DNA of 64,000 bases from Aristolochia californica (Eukaryota > Streptophyta > Magnoliopsida > Piperales > Aristolochiaceae), in NCBI GenBank assembly GCA_029961685.1, contig JARWKL010000008.1, positions 36,207,430 through 36,271,429 on the forward strand, given 5' to 3'. Numbering within the stretch: the first letter of the stretch is position 1; each line of letters starts with the position of its first letter. This document shows, piece after piece, positions 10,847-21,018 of the stretch. The notes beneath the pieces are model-generated. The model had not been told where the DNA came from. It made no database searches and saw only the letters and a program-made list of their open reading frames with translations. Position numbers and translations under genes: made by a program.

Positions 10847-12035
10847 GGCTGCATCAAATGTCTGGTATGGTGCTTAGAACAGACAATGAGATGTTCAAGA
10901 ATGAAATGCAAAACTTCACCACTTTGATAGTGGACATGATGAAGCAGGAACAACTATTCGCTTCACAAGGAGGTCCCATCAACGAATACGGAAACGTTCA
11001 GACATACTATGGAGAAGCTGGGAAGAAGAATCTTCAGTGGTGTGCATCCATGGCTGACTCATTCAATATAGGCATCCCATGGATTATGTGCCAGCAAGCA
11101 GATGCTCCTATTCCAATGATCAACGCTTGCAATGGATGGTATTGTGACAACTTCACTCCGAAGATGTGGACTAAGAAGTGGACTGGCTGGTTCAAGGCTT
11201 GGGGAGAGCATGACCCACACAGGAGGGCGACAGATGTGGCCTTCATTGTGGCAAGGTTCTACCAGACTGGTGGAGTCTTCCAAAACTATTACATGTACCA
11301 TGGTGGCACAAACTTTGGGCAAACAGCTGGAGGTCCATATATCTCCACATCCTATGACTATGATGCACCCTTTGATGAATACGGTCACTTGAATCAGCCT
11401 ATATGGGTCACTTGAAGTAACTTCATGCAGTCATTCCATCATGGGAGAGAGTTCTCACTCACGGTGATAATGTAACCACTGACATGGGCAATGGAGTTGC
11501 TGCCACTGTGTCCACTGAAGAAGGTTCTTTTGTGGCTTTCTTGTGCAATGTGAACACCACAACTGATGCCACCATCACTTTCCATGGCAACCAATACTTG
11601 GTACCTGCATGGTCTGTTAGCATTTTGTCTGATTGCTCCGCAGAAGTATACAACACAGCAAAGGTAAGCACTCCGACTTTAGTGAAGGTCAAGCAACCTA
11701 ATATGGCAAAGGATCAGCCTGAGCAATTGAGGTGGGTGTGGAGACCTGAACATCTAGCTGAGGTTCTTAAAGACTGGGTTGGCCATGATTCTTTTATAGC
11801 CTCTCGTCTCATTGACCAAATCACAGTCACCGGGGATGCCAGTGACTATTTGTGGTACATGACTCCTGTGCAGATTGATAAGAGCAATCCAATCTTCAAC
11901 AACGAAGTGACACTGAGGGTGACCTCCAATGGACATGTCTTGCATGCATTCTTCAATGGAAAATTTGTTGGCTCTCAGTATGGACTTGCGTATGGAAAAT
12001 ACGAATTTGTTTTCAAGGCCCCAAATGTTAGTGCT
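10847..12035 (+). pseudogene. Captured beta-galactosidase (GH35) fragment, intron-less and inactive
   Basis: Plant GH35 beta-galactosidases remove terminal galactose from cell-wall polymers. Similarity starts near 10847 ([22 protein letters not shown]) and continues through [30 protein letters not shown] and [12 protein letters not shown] to 11400. A frameshift and stop near 11402-11425 follow, then NVNTTTDATITFHGNQY, LVPAWSVSILSDC and DYLWYMTPVQ to about 12035. Plant genes of this family have many introns, yet over 1.1 kb is uninterrupted, so the source was spliced mRNA. Two small deletions lie where exon joins are plausible: GGPI runs directly into NEYG, losing ILAQIE-type residues, and residues are lost before PKMW. 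The nucleophile position in WTE-WTGW is lysine (WTKKWTGW). Both gene ends are missing. It cannot encode an active enzyme. Confidence 0.9.
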
Positions 12036-12124
12036 GGGAATGGCATGTCGGGAGGTGAGCTTGGAAGAATTCCTGCATGGGCAAGGACGGAGAAAGGTCT
12101 GAAGGGTTCTTTTGCAAATATTGC

Positions 12125-12530
12125 TGCAACTCCCATGGAAGTTTCTCCAGCAATATCTGCAAAGAAGAGTAAGAGGGAAGCAGAGGCAGCACTTGAGAAA
12201 CAGGTTACTGCCACAAAGCATAAACGTGAAGTAGAGGCTGCAATTCAGGTGCAGAAGGGTAGCAAGAAAGGAAAACTTGTTTTTGAAGTTGTGCCTACAA
12301 CGAAGCAAGAGACAAGCAGCTTAGAGGATAGTTTGTCTGAATCCGAAGAAGAGGAGGTTGTTGCTAAAGCTGCTGTTCTTTCAAAGAAATCATCCTCTGT
12401 TGTCTCCAAAAATGGATCTTCTAGAAAGTTGAAGAACACAAAACCAGCTAGCAGCTCTGAATCTGAGAGTGATTCTGGTGATGATGAAGTTCCAACATCT
12501 AAGATCAGTAAGCCAGCAGCTAAGGCTACG
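12125..12530 (+). pseudogene. Captured nucleolin-like fragment (lysine-rich and acidic N-terminal region)
   Basis: In the same frame as the second beta-galactosidase piece (open 11484-12704) the protein changes at about 12040 to a linker, then KKSKREAEAALEKQV, KHKREVEAAIQVQKGSKKGK, ending in acidic serine tracts (SLSESEEEE, SSSESESDSGDDE). This basic-then-acidic layout is that of the N-terminal part of plant nucleolins (nucleolar rRNA-processing proteins). The RRM and GAR domains are absent, so only the N-terminal region was captured. Downstream (12530-12925) is a third stretch I cannot identify. Assignment rests on composition and short motifs and is less certain than the beta-galactosidase. 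Confidence 0.6.
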
Positions 12531-12927
12531 GGGTCTGTTACTGTTTCTTGGGGTAGCAACCGGAGGGGGTCAGTGCTGCTGCATCTACTCCTTCCCAGGG
12601 GGCTGGTCATGATGTTGTTGCTACCATGCTGGCAATGGGTAGGAAATGCAAATTTGCCAATGGGGGTGGGGGCCGCCGTGAGGGGCTCTTTCACACCAGT
12701 CTAGGATTGAGGGAGGGCAACGTTGCTGTTGGGCGAGATGTAGCGACATTCGGCACGCCTTCCAACAGTTTAAAAAAAAATCTTTCTCTAGGTGGCTGCT
12801 TCAGTTTTTTGGCGTCCAGAGGGCAACCATAGCTCTCGCAGATGCTACTTGGGCACAGGTGGAGACATCGGCATATAGACCCTTCTTCCAAGCTTGAGGA
12901 CAAGCTCGTTCTTCATGGGGGGTGTAA

Positions 12928-13307
12928 TGTTATGCACGCAATAACATTATTTTTTCGTTGTTTTTCTTTAATTTACTTTATTTTATTTCAGTTTTAGGTC
13001 ACATGGGTATTTTTGAAATATTTTATTCATATGGATATTTTTGTAATATTTTATTAAACCCTAATAGGGTGAACCCTATTTAAGGGGTAAAAGTAATGAG
13101 AAGGGGAAGCATTGAAGTATTAAGAATTAAGTTAAATCTAGCGTAAAGAGGTTTAGAGTTTTCCACAACGAGCTCTAGGGTTTCAAGCTTCCCTTTGGCT
13201 TGATCGTTCATTTTCGTACTCCATGTCTTCCTACTACCCCTACGGTAATGCTTGGAAGATCTCAGATCCTCCCAAAGAATCCTTGTGTCAGATCCGGGAC
13301 CGTAACA
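12928..13307 (+). repeat. 3' LTR of element Q (380 bp)
   Basis: Matches 9216-9596 with about 14 differences by eye. Preceded by the polypurine tract near 12916-12924 and followed by the second TTGTC. Confidence 0.95.
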
Positions 13308-14017
13308 TTGTCACTTTATGCTATCTAAGAAGCGGTCACCTTCTACAGAGCAAGAGCAAGCCGACATGGCCAATGTGCCTTATGTTTTTGGTATTGGCAG
13401 TCTCATGTATGCTATGGTGTGCACTAGACCAGACATAGCTCATGTAATGGGAGTTGTGATCAGATATATGAGTAATGGAAGCAGTGAAGTGAATTCTCAG
13501 ATATTTGAAAGGCATTGTAGACTCAACCTTTTGTTTCAGAAAGTCAAACTTGGGATTACAGGGTTATGTAGATGCGGACATGGCTGAGGATATTGATGGC
13601 AGGAAGAGTACCACTGGATATGCATACACATTGGGTGGTACAATAGTTAGTTGCGTCTCTAAGTTGCATAAGATAGTTTCTCTTTACACTATTGAGGACC
13701 AAAGCCAGCCAAGAGACAGTATGGTTGTAGTCTTTCTGGGAAGAATTAAGTCTCAAGCATGGGGAAAATGTATTGTATTATGACAGTCAAAGTGCTATTC
13801 ATTTACAATGGAACCTTATTTAGAAAATGTATTGTTTATCATGTCAGAATAAAACACATACAAGTGCGTTATGATTTCATTAGATCGGCTCTTGTGGATG
13901 GAGTATTAACACTTGAGAAGATTCAAGGGAGTCAGAATCTTATTGATATGTTAACAAAGATTGTTACAATTGAGAAAATGAAGTTGACTTTAGTTGGACT
14001 TCTCTATAAGGATTAAG
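13308..14017 (+). pseudogene. Element A RT-RNase H (3' part), broken
   Basis: Continues the pol gene split by Q: host sequence resumes at TTGTCACTTTATGC exactly where element B is uninterrupted (17835-17850). Visible words: SLMYAMVCTRPDIAHVMGVV, LGLQGYVDADMAEDIDGRKS, YAYTLGGTIV, SQNLIDMLTK, ending LVGLLYKD and stop near 14016. Frameshifts occur near 13480-13510 and 13690-13760. Not functional. Confidence 0.9.
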
Positions 14018-14071
14018 TTGTTACCACTACAGAGGAGATTTTGATGATAGATTAGTCTCCGAGTGGGAGAT

Positions 14072-14539
14072 TGTTAAGTTGTGGAGTCGAATCAACGCCT
14101 TACGCTGAGTTGGTACGCAGATCGACCTTCACGGTAAGGTCACCGTAGGGGTCAAAAGGGGTGGAGCCCCCGAAAGGTCCATGATATATTGATTGTTGTT
14201 TCATTAAGACAGCTTGGGGATTTTACTCTTGTATTGCGTTAGCCCTAGTTTTCTCTTTATAATTGGAGGGTGCCACTATTAGGGTTTTAACATCATCGTG
14301 GAGAATTGCCTGTTGTGGCTTGAGAGAGAGGTTAGAGAAAAACACTTGTAAGTGTGTGCGATTTCTCTTGTAAACTATTTCATCTTCATACTGGATTACT
14401 ATAGCAACAAAAGATAGGACATAGTCTCACCTTGAGGCGAACCTGTATAAATCTTATATGTTTTCGTGGTTGCTTTTCCTTCTTTTGTTTTATTATTATT
14501 GCTTTAATTAGTTTAAAATTAGGGTGCTAAATCCTAACA
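14072..14539 (+). repeat. 3' LTR of element A (468 bp)
   Basis: TGTTAAGTTGTGGAG...ATCCTAACA, preceded by the polypurine stretch GAGTGGGAGAT. Confidence 0.9.
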
Positions 14540-15539
14540 ATGTGACATTTACGAAGCCCATTTCCAGTAATTTTCCCGTTGAAGGGCTTAAAAGCCCACT
14601 AGGCTACCTAAGCCTAGATCCATAAGGAAATTGAAAACATCTAAACTAGGTTATACAAGTCTAGGCTCTCAACAGGATTTTCAAAACTCAACTGTAGCGA
14701 CAAAAGTTTCTCAATGGAAATGAGGTGAGAATTTAATCTAGCCTTCACAAGGCTTGATTAGGCACAATACAAGGGTTAGTTACTTACAATATTCAACATA
14801 GGGGTGGTGGCACTGAGCTAAACCGACTTGCAAGCCGTTTGAGTTTTGCTCGAAAAAAAGTTTAGCTCAATTCAGTTTTTATTTAAGATTGGCTCAAGCT
14901 CAAACTTGGAATAAGGTCCATTAAGTATAAAAAACCAAGAACGAAATTTTCCAAGCTTATGAGCTGACTCACTAGCTTAGATTTTCTTACAAAAATACCA
15001 TTTACCCTAATTGATCTCGCCAGTTTCCACTTTAGTTGTTGATGATTCTTCTTATTTACCTCGAAGCTCAATGATAATCGGTCATGCAACCCTTTTGGGT
15101 TCCTCAATGTCCAATGTTACTGCTTGCCAATGGAATAAATGTTAATGATGGAGAAGTTTGGTCTCTTGTCAGTCATCGTCGCTCGTCGCCGGCCTTCATC
15201 TCTCGTCGCCAGCCTCCGTCGCTCATCTGTTGATGAATAAAGGGATGGCGTCGCTCGTCGCAAGTTGAGAGGGAGAAGAGGAGGAGGCCGAGAGGGAGAA
15301 GAGCGTGGGAGAAGAAGGAGACCAAGAGAAGCAGGAGTGTGGGAGAGACAGAAAAAAAATTTGACGAGGTTTCGACATATTCCGATCGCTTCATCTGGAT
15401 GATTCACAATAAACTGCAGAATCCGAATTCCCAAAATTAAACCGTGGGTGTTATCTTCGGATTCATCTGATTCATCAACATGAATCGGGCTCTGGTGCTC
15501 CACTAATGACGTGAGGAGATGAACTGAGTATGCGGCTGA
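14540..15539. other. Intergenic stretch with GAGCTC-type dispersed repeat
   Basis: 14806-15010 starts AGGGGTGG and is rich in AGCTCAAGCTC words, like hAT-type non-autonomous elements of plants, and resembles 2915-3060. On the minus strand 15503-15350 a frame begins EHQSPIHVDESDESEDN and continues GLILGIRILQFIVNHPDEAI before low-complexity serine/arginine sequence. I do not recognise it; it could be an exon remnant or chance. Confidence 0.4.
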
Positions 15540-17322
15540 AGTTCATCTTCTGATTCGAGCTGACTAACCCCCCTAAGTTGGCAAGTTAAATATGAAGATC
15601 ATCGTCTTCCATGGGCAGCAGGCCTCCGAATAGTTCGGCACAACAGAAAATCAAAGAGCATATCCAGTGATGAACCAGCGATAATTTTTCAAAAAACAGA
15701 GTGGCAAACTAGAGAACCAGAAATGAAAAGATACTCCCAAAGGCTCGGCAATGACATCGATGATGGAAATGGCAGCTTGGCAAAGAGGTAAGACGGCCAG
15801 CAGATAGTTTGTGAGGACTTTCCGAATAAAAAACAATCCAACAAATGTGAAATAATTTTCCTAGCTCAACAATCTTCCCCGAAGAAGCGAAAACAACTGG
15901 AGATCCTTCCAACCAAATCAGGATCAAATCAAGATAAAATTTCCTAAAATAATCTTACGCCTGCATCTGTGTGGATACTGGGATTTCTGTAGGATCCTGC
16001 TAAATCTCCAGCACCTTGGATTTATGACTTTCCATATGATGCAAATGAAGATACAAGCTGACAATGAATCAGTAGGTTCCGTCAGTGCAGAACGAGCTAG
16101 ATGACAGTGGATCAATCGGCATAGGTGCTTTGAAAAACATATACCAGCCAAGATGCCAATAATAGAAGCTCTTACGATGATATGCTAACAATGGATGTTG
16201 GCTTCCAAAAAGAGCGGAAAACAATGACACAACAACACAACAACGAATGGCGATGAACAAATCTGATGTGTCTAACTCGTGGCCATGGCTTTCGAAGCAA
16301 TGCTTGCAACAACATTCTCTTACTCTACTGTTATCCAATGACCGCAGCACAGAGTAACAAATCAACAACTAGAATCAGTAAGGATTCTTAGGAATCAATC
16401 ATCAGAATCAATGACTGCCAAGGATTCACAAAAACAAGCAATCCATATCAACATCACATAAACAAACCAGCAAGCATCAGAAACCAGAAACCTATCAGTG
16501 TTTGATCGACGCCCAACATTGCAGCACAATGATGCTCCAACTTCCAGTTGAAGTGGTTACATCGATTAACAAAGACTCAGAAATACATATGTTACCAATT
16601 AACTAGCAAACAATGGAAAGGAGCCAAGAGATATCCAATATTAAGTCACACAGAAAAATATGATCCTTACCTAAATAGCCACTACTTGCGGTAAATCACC
16701 AGATTCAAAATCAGAGTTCGCCACGGAAAGAGACAAAGAATTATCAATAGCAAAGACAAACAACAACAAACTTTGAATAATCATGTAAGGGGAAATAACT
16801 CATGGAGTAAATCAAATTGAGAGCTTTCAATATAAAAAAAAATTAGGAGAAGACAAAATCACGCACCCCAAAAAAATGAGAATTCTAAAAACCATAGTTA
16901 TGAGTCCTGTAAATCAATGCTCTGATACCATGTTGATTTTCAGAACTTCGTAGATTTAGTTCATGGAGAAAAAGAGAGGGACACCCATTGGGAGAAAAAT
17001 AGGAGGAAGAAGAGGTTGTGGACTTATTGTCCTAACCCTCCCCCTGAAGCTCAATTTATAGATTGATCAAAATACAATGTTACAATAATACCCCTAAAAC
17101 TTAAACTAATTACATCAATGTCATCTCTATGAGATGACTTTTTATTTACTATCCTGACATCACTGTATGGGCCTTCTCTTTGGTTTGTGGGCCTTGGGCC
17201 CATCTTCCACATCTTTTGGACGTATGAACGTTCCTTGGTCTTATGGGTTTGAGCCCATCTTCTAACACGCTTGGATGTGTGGACCTTCCTTGGTCGTGTG
17301 GGCTTGGGCCCATCTTCCAACA
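15540..17322 (-). mobile_element. 5' LTR plus non-coding leader of a truncated LTR element (minus strand)
   Basis: LTR 16931-17322 (392 bp) reads TGTTGGAAGATGGGCCC...AAATCAACA on the minus strand. The PBS (TGGTATCAGAGC) follows at 16919-16930. About 1.4 kb after the PBS has no long frame or recognisable gag. It shares words with the interior of element M (GATGAACCAGCGATAATTTT at 15671-15690 against a close copy near 54829). No 3' LTR is seen to the left. At 17323 the copia B reading frame begins with (T)ATGTAAAAACAACTTT, so the element inserted in B's RT gene and the left part of both was later lost. Confidence 0.7.
16919..16930 (-). other. Primer-binding site
   Basis: Minus strand TGGTATCAGAGC directly after the LTR at 16931. 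Confidence 0.85.
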
Positions 17323-19113
17323 TATGTAAAAACAACTTTTTTTCATGGTGATTTGGAGAAAGAAATTTACATGATGCAACCTTAGGGTTTCAAAACACAA
17401 GGAAAGGAGAAAATGGTGTGCAAACTTCAAAATAACTTGTATGGTCTTAAACAGGCTCCAAGATTGTGGTATAAGAAGTTTGACATCTTCATGAGTAGTA
17501 TTGATTTCTTAAGGTACTAGGCGGATTGTTGCTATTATGTGAAGAACCTTGATGACTCCTCAAATTGATGAAAACACCAACAACTCTTACTTATTGTTCT
17601 ATTGCTATATATTGATGACATGTTGATTGAAGGTGCTTGTAAACAAGAAATAAATAAGTTGAAAAGGGAGATGTCCAAGAAGTTTGCAATGAAGAATTTT
17701 GGTGTTGCAAAACAAATCCTTGGGATGAGGATTACTAGGGATGTCTTAAAACTGTCATAAGAAAAATATGTGAAAAAGGTGTTGAGCAAGTTCAACTTGA
17801 ATGATGCAAAACTAGTGAGTACTCCCTTGGCTAGTCACTTTAGGTTATCTAAGGAGCAATCACCTTCTACAGAGCATGAGGGAGCGTACATGGCCTATGT
17901 GCCTTAGGCTTCTGTTATTGGCAGTCTCATGTATGTCATGGTGTGCAATAGACCAGACATAGCTCATGCAGTGGGAGTTGTATATGATTAATCGAAGTAA
18001 ACAACACTGGGAAGTAGTGAAGTGGATTCTCAAGTATTTGAGAGGCACTACAGACTCAACCTTATGTTTCAGAAAGTCAGACTTAGGATTACAAGGTTAC
18101 GTAGATGCTGACATGGCTGGAAGCATTGATGGTAAGAAGAGTACTACTGGATATGTATACACATTGGGTGGTACAGTAGTTAGTTGGGTCTCTAAGTTGC
18201 AAAATATGGTTGCTCATTTTACTATTGAGGTAGAATTGACCGAAGCTAGAAAAGAGATGGTTTGGTTGCAGTCCTTGGAAGAATTAGGTCTCAAGCATGG
18301 GAAAAATGTGTTGTATTGTGACAGTCAGAGTGCAATTCATGTAGCAAAGAACCATATTTATCATGCCAAAATATGTTAAGTTGTAGAGCCTAATTAACGC
18401 CCTACGCTGAGTTGGTCGCAGATCGTCGTGGGGGTTGGAAGGGGGACGGGAAGACCCCATTCGATCCACGATATATTGACTATTATTTTATTAATGGTAG
18501 TTTGGAAATTTTACTATTGTATCGTTGTTGCCCTAATTTTCTCTTTATAATTGAGGGGCGTCGCTATTAAGGTTTTATCATCTTAATCCGAGGAGCATCT
18601 CGAGTTGTAGCCCGAGAAGTTAGAGATAAAGACCTGTAAGTGTGCAATATCTCTTGTAAACTATTTCATCTTCATAGGGGATTACTGCAGCGGCAGAAGA
18701 CAAGACATAGTCTCACATTGAGGCGAACCTATATAAATCTTGTTGTTTGTTTTCGTGCTTGTTTTTCCTTTCTTCCACCATTGTTATTATTGTTCTCGTT
18801 AGTTTCGAATTAGGGCGTTTAATTCCTAACATAACAAAACACATATAGGTACATTATCACTTCATTAGATTGACTTTGGAGGATGGAGTCTTAGCACTTG
18901 AGAAGACTCAAGGAAGTCAAAATCTGACTAATAAGTTGACGAAGACTGTTACGATTGAGAAACTGAAGGTGTGCGCAACTTCAGTTGAACTTCTCTTTGA
19001 GGATTGAGAAGTTGTTCCATTTCAGAGGAGCTATTGATGATGGATTAGTCTCCACGTAGGAGATTGTTAAGTTGTGGAGTCTAATTAACGATTTATGCAG
19101 AGTTGGCATGCGG
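17323..19113 (+). pseudogene. Copia element B (same family as A): RT-RNase H and start of 3' LTR
   Basis: Starts inside RT (TTFFHGDLE-like) and continues SLYGLKQAPR-like, IDDM near 17610, FAMKNFGVAKQILGMR, then RNase H LGLQGYVDADMAGSIDGKKS, YVYTLGGTVVSWVSKLQ, GKNVLYCDSQSAIHVAKN to 18373. A solo LTR interrupts at 18374-18831 and RNase H resumes at 18832 (RYIITSLD-like words). It ends with GD-type polypurine sequence and the first 48 bp of its own 3' LTR (19066-19113), where a different element (C) begins abruptly. Stops are present. The left half (LTR, gag, integrase) is missing. Confidence 0.85.
18374..18831 (+). repeat. Solo LTR of the A family inside element B RNase H
   Basis: TGTTAAGTTGTAGAG...TTCCTAACA, 458 bp. 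Flanks AAATA and TAACA each differ by one base from AAACA, the sequence expected in the uninterrupted RNase H frame, consistent with a mutated TSD. No internal region, so produced by LTR-LTR recombination. Confidence 0.8.
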
Positions 19114-20487
19114 ATTGAGAGAGACAAATCCCAGGGACATGGGATATGAGTGAAGTTTCTTATGTCATAGGCATAAAGATTAAGAGAGACAGATCCCAAA
19201 GAATATTAGGATTGTCTCAAGAAACCTATATTAATAAAGTATTAGAGAGATTTCGTATGAATAATTATTCATATAGTGTTTCCCTATGGTCGAAGGTGAC
19301 AAATTAATTTTGGAACAAGGTCCTAGAAATTATTTGGAGAGGGTACATATGAAAAATATTCTTTATGTTTCCGCAGTTGGGAGTTTAATGTATGCTCAGG
19401 TTTGCACAAAACCTGACATGGCATATGTAGTTGGAATATTTGGCAGATATCAAAGTAACGCAAGTTTGAACCGTTGGAGAGCTGCAAAGAAAGTCGTGTG
19501 ATTCCTTCAAGGGACTAAAGACTACAAGCTTACATATAGGTGATTTGATAATAATTTAGAAGTGATTGGATATTCAGACTCTAATTTGCCGGCTGCATTG
19601 ACTCAAGAAAGTCAACATCAGGATATACTTGGAGAAGTGCAAAATAATGTTTGATTGCTACTTAAACTCAAAAGCAGAGTTTGTAACTTGTTTTGAAGCG
19701 ACATCACAAGCTATCAGGTTGAAGAGTTTTATTTTTGGGCTTGAAATTGTTGACACAATTTTCAAGCCATTGAGGATTTATTGCGGTAATTTAGCTGCAA
19801 TATTTTTGGCCAAAAATAATATGTTAGAAGATGGGCCCAAGCCCACATGACCAAGGAACACACACACTTCCAAGTGTGTTAAGCCTATAATAACAAAGAA
19901 GACCTACACATCCAAGAGATGTGGAAGATGGGTTCAAGGCTTATAGTCCAACGAGAAGGCCCATAGGCCTACACAGTGATGGCAAGATGGTAAATAAAGA
20001 GTCTTCTCATAGAGATGACATTGAAATAATTAGTTTAAGTTCCAACGATATAATTATAATATTATAGTTTTTTCAATCTAAAAATTGAGTTTCAGGGGGA
20101 GGGTTAGGATATAACTTCATAACCTGTTATTCCTCATGTTTTCTCCCAATGAGTCCCTTTCTATTTTTCTCCATGAGCTAAATCCATAGAACCCTAACAA
20201 ATCAACACAATAAGAGCGGAAAATCGTAGTAAACATATTGACATTAAGTATTTAGCTATTCGAGAACATGTCAAAGAAAAAACGAAGTGCTTGTACAACA
20301 CATCAACACTGGATTCATGATTGTTGATCCGTTGACAAAAGGTTTACCACCCATTGCTCTAAAGGACTTACCGTCATGATTTATGAAATTTAAATTCTTT
20401 TATTTGGGTATAAGGATATTATGTCTATGGGAAAAAAATTGAGATTGTATACTTATTAAATGGTACATGTTAATTATTGAATGAGTC
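19114..20487 (+). pseudogene. Copia element C: 3' pol remnant
   Basis: Different copia lineage from A/B: MSEVSYVIGIKI-like, ILGLSQETYINKVLERFRM, SLMYAQVCTKPDMAYVVGIF, NKWRAAKKV-like, then RNase H (FEATSQAIRLKSF, RIYCGNLAAIFLAKNN). Split at 19822 by a solo LTR; continues after 20207 with HIDIKYLAIREHVKE-type and TGFMIVDPLTKGLPP-type residues to about 20380, then polypurine AGTGGGAGAATA near 20490. Frameshifts and stops (near 19500, 19541, 19630). About 20500-20750 may be its 3' LTR, but a second copy is absent for proof. Confidence 0.8.
19822..20207 (+). repeat. Solo LTR (TGTTAGAAGATGGGCCC family) in element C
   Basis: 386 bp, TGTTAGAAG...AAATCAACA; same family as 16931-17322 and 42215-42651. 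Flanked by TAATA (19817-19821) and CAATA (20208-20212), a TSD with one mutation, which lies in the RNase H AKNN codons of C. Confidence 0.85.
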
Positions 20488-21018
20488 AAGTGGGAGAATA
20501 TTAGTAGTTTCCTGCTTTTTAGGATTGACCCATTATCCCCTTAGATGTACGGAAGGTGGGCAATTGTAACCACTCCTCTTTTGATGGTAAAAGATGGATT
20601 TAAAGAATTCAAATTTGGTCTTGCAGAGGTAGTCTATGTCTTCTCTATCGAAGAAGTTTTGAATAGACAAGACACTCTTCTACAACTTCAAGAATTTGAT
20701 CGCTATGACTAGAGGTAAGCGTCCTAACTTCCGTTTTCATTCTGTCTATGAATTTCATGATGGATGGTAGAAATTCAATTTTAACTCCAAAAAGCCTGAT
20801 TGACTTATAGAACTATGTGAAAAGAAATTACAGTAAATTAAGTATTCTAATGGGTTTTCATTATCAAAGCTCTGAACTTTCCATAAATACAGTGGAAGTC
20901 TTAAGTGCATACAGATTACAGACGAGAATACAATAACAGGATATAGATTGCAGAAACAGTAACTTGCCCTAGAAGTATAAGTCCACAACTTCAAATGAGT
21001 GCCTAAAACAAGAGCTGA

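Larger units (their letters stand above)
9216..13307 (+). mobile_element. Element Q: LTR retroelement without pol carrying captured host cDNA pieces
   Basis: LTRs at 9216-9596 and 12928-13307 (381 and 380 bp, roughly 96% identical by eye) begin TGTTATGCACG and end CCGTAACA. TSD TTGTC at 9211-9215 and 13308-13312. PBS TGGTATCAGAGC at 9599-9610. A G-rich tract CATGGGGGGTG precedes the 3' LTR, after GCTTGAGGACAAGCTCGTTC, a word common just before the 3' LTR of plant Ty3/gypsy elements. No protease, RT, RNase H or integrase is present. Inside are a short gag-like leader frame, an unidentified segment with a G homopolymer, a beta-galactosidase fragment and a nucleolin-like fragment, all in element orientation. 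It needs enzymes from another element to move. Confidence 0.9.
6707..14539 (+). mobile_element. Ty1/copia element A, full length but decayed, host of element Q
   Basis: 5' LTR 6707-7178 and 3' LTR 14072-14539, both beginning TGTTAAGTTGTGGAG and ending CCTAACA. PBS-like sequence (TGACATCAGAGC) at 7181-7192; polypurine tract GAGTGGGAGAT just before the 3' LTR. Domain order gag, protease, RT, RNase H places it in Ty1/copia. Most of integrase is deleted near 8370-8400, and the pol region is split at 9216 by element Q. A clean TSD is not visible (GTATG left, ATGTG right). Relatives here are element B, element G (minus) and solo LTRs at 18374 and 26175. Confidence 0.9.

Noticed and set aside
11754..12694. 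Minus-strand frames opposite the captured genes in element Q
   Set aside because: Shadows of the captured beta-galactosidase and nucleolin-like coding strands.
6707..14539. Clean TSD for element A
   Set aside because: Flanks GTATG and ATGTG differ at two of five positions, so no duplication is claimed.
15117..15503. 128-codon minus-strand frame
   Set aside because: Its start looks protein-like, but most of it is low-complexity Ser/Arg/Pro sequence and no family is recognised.
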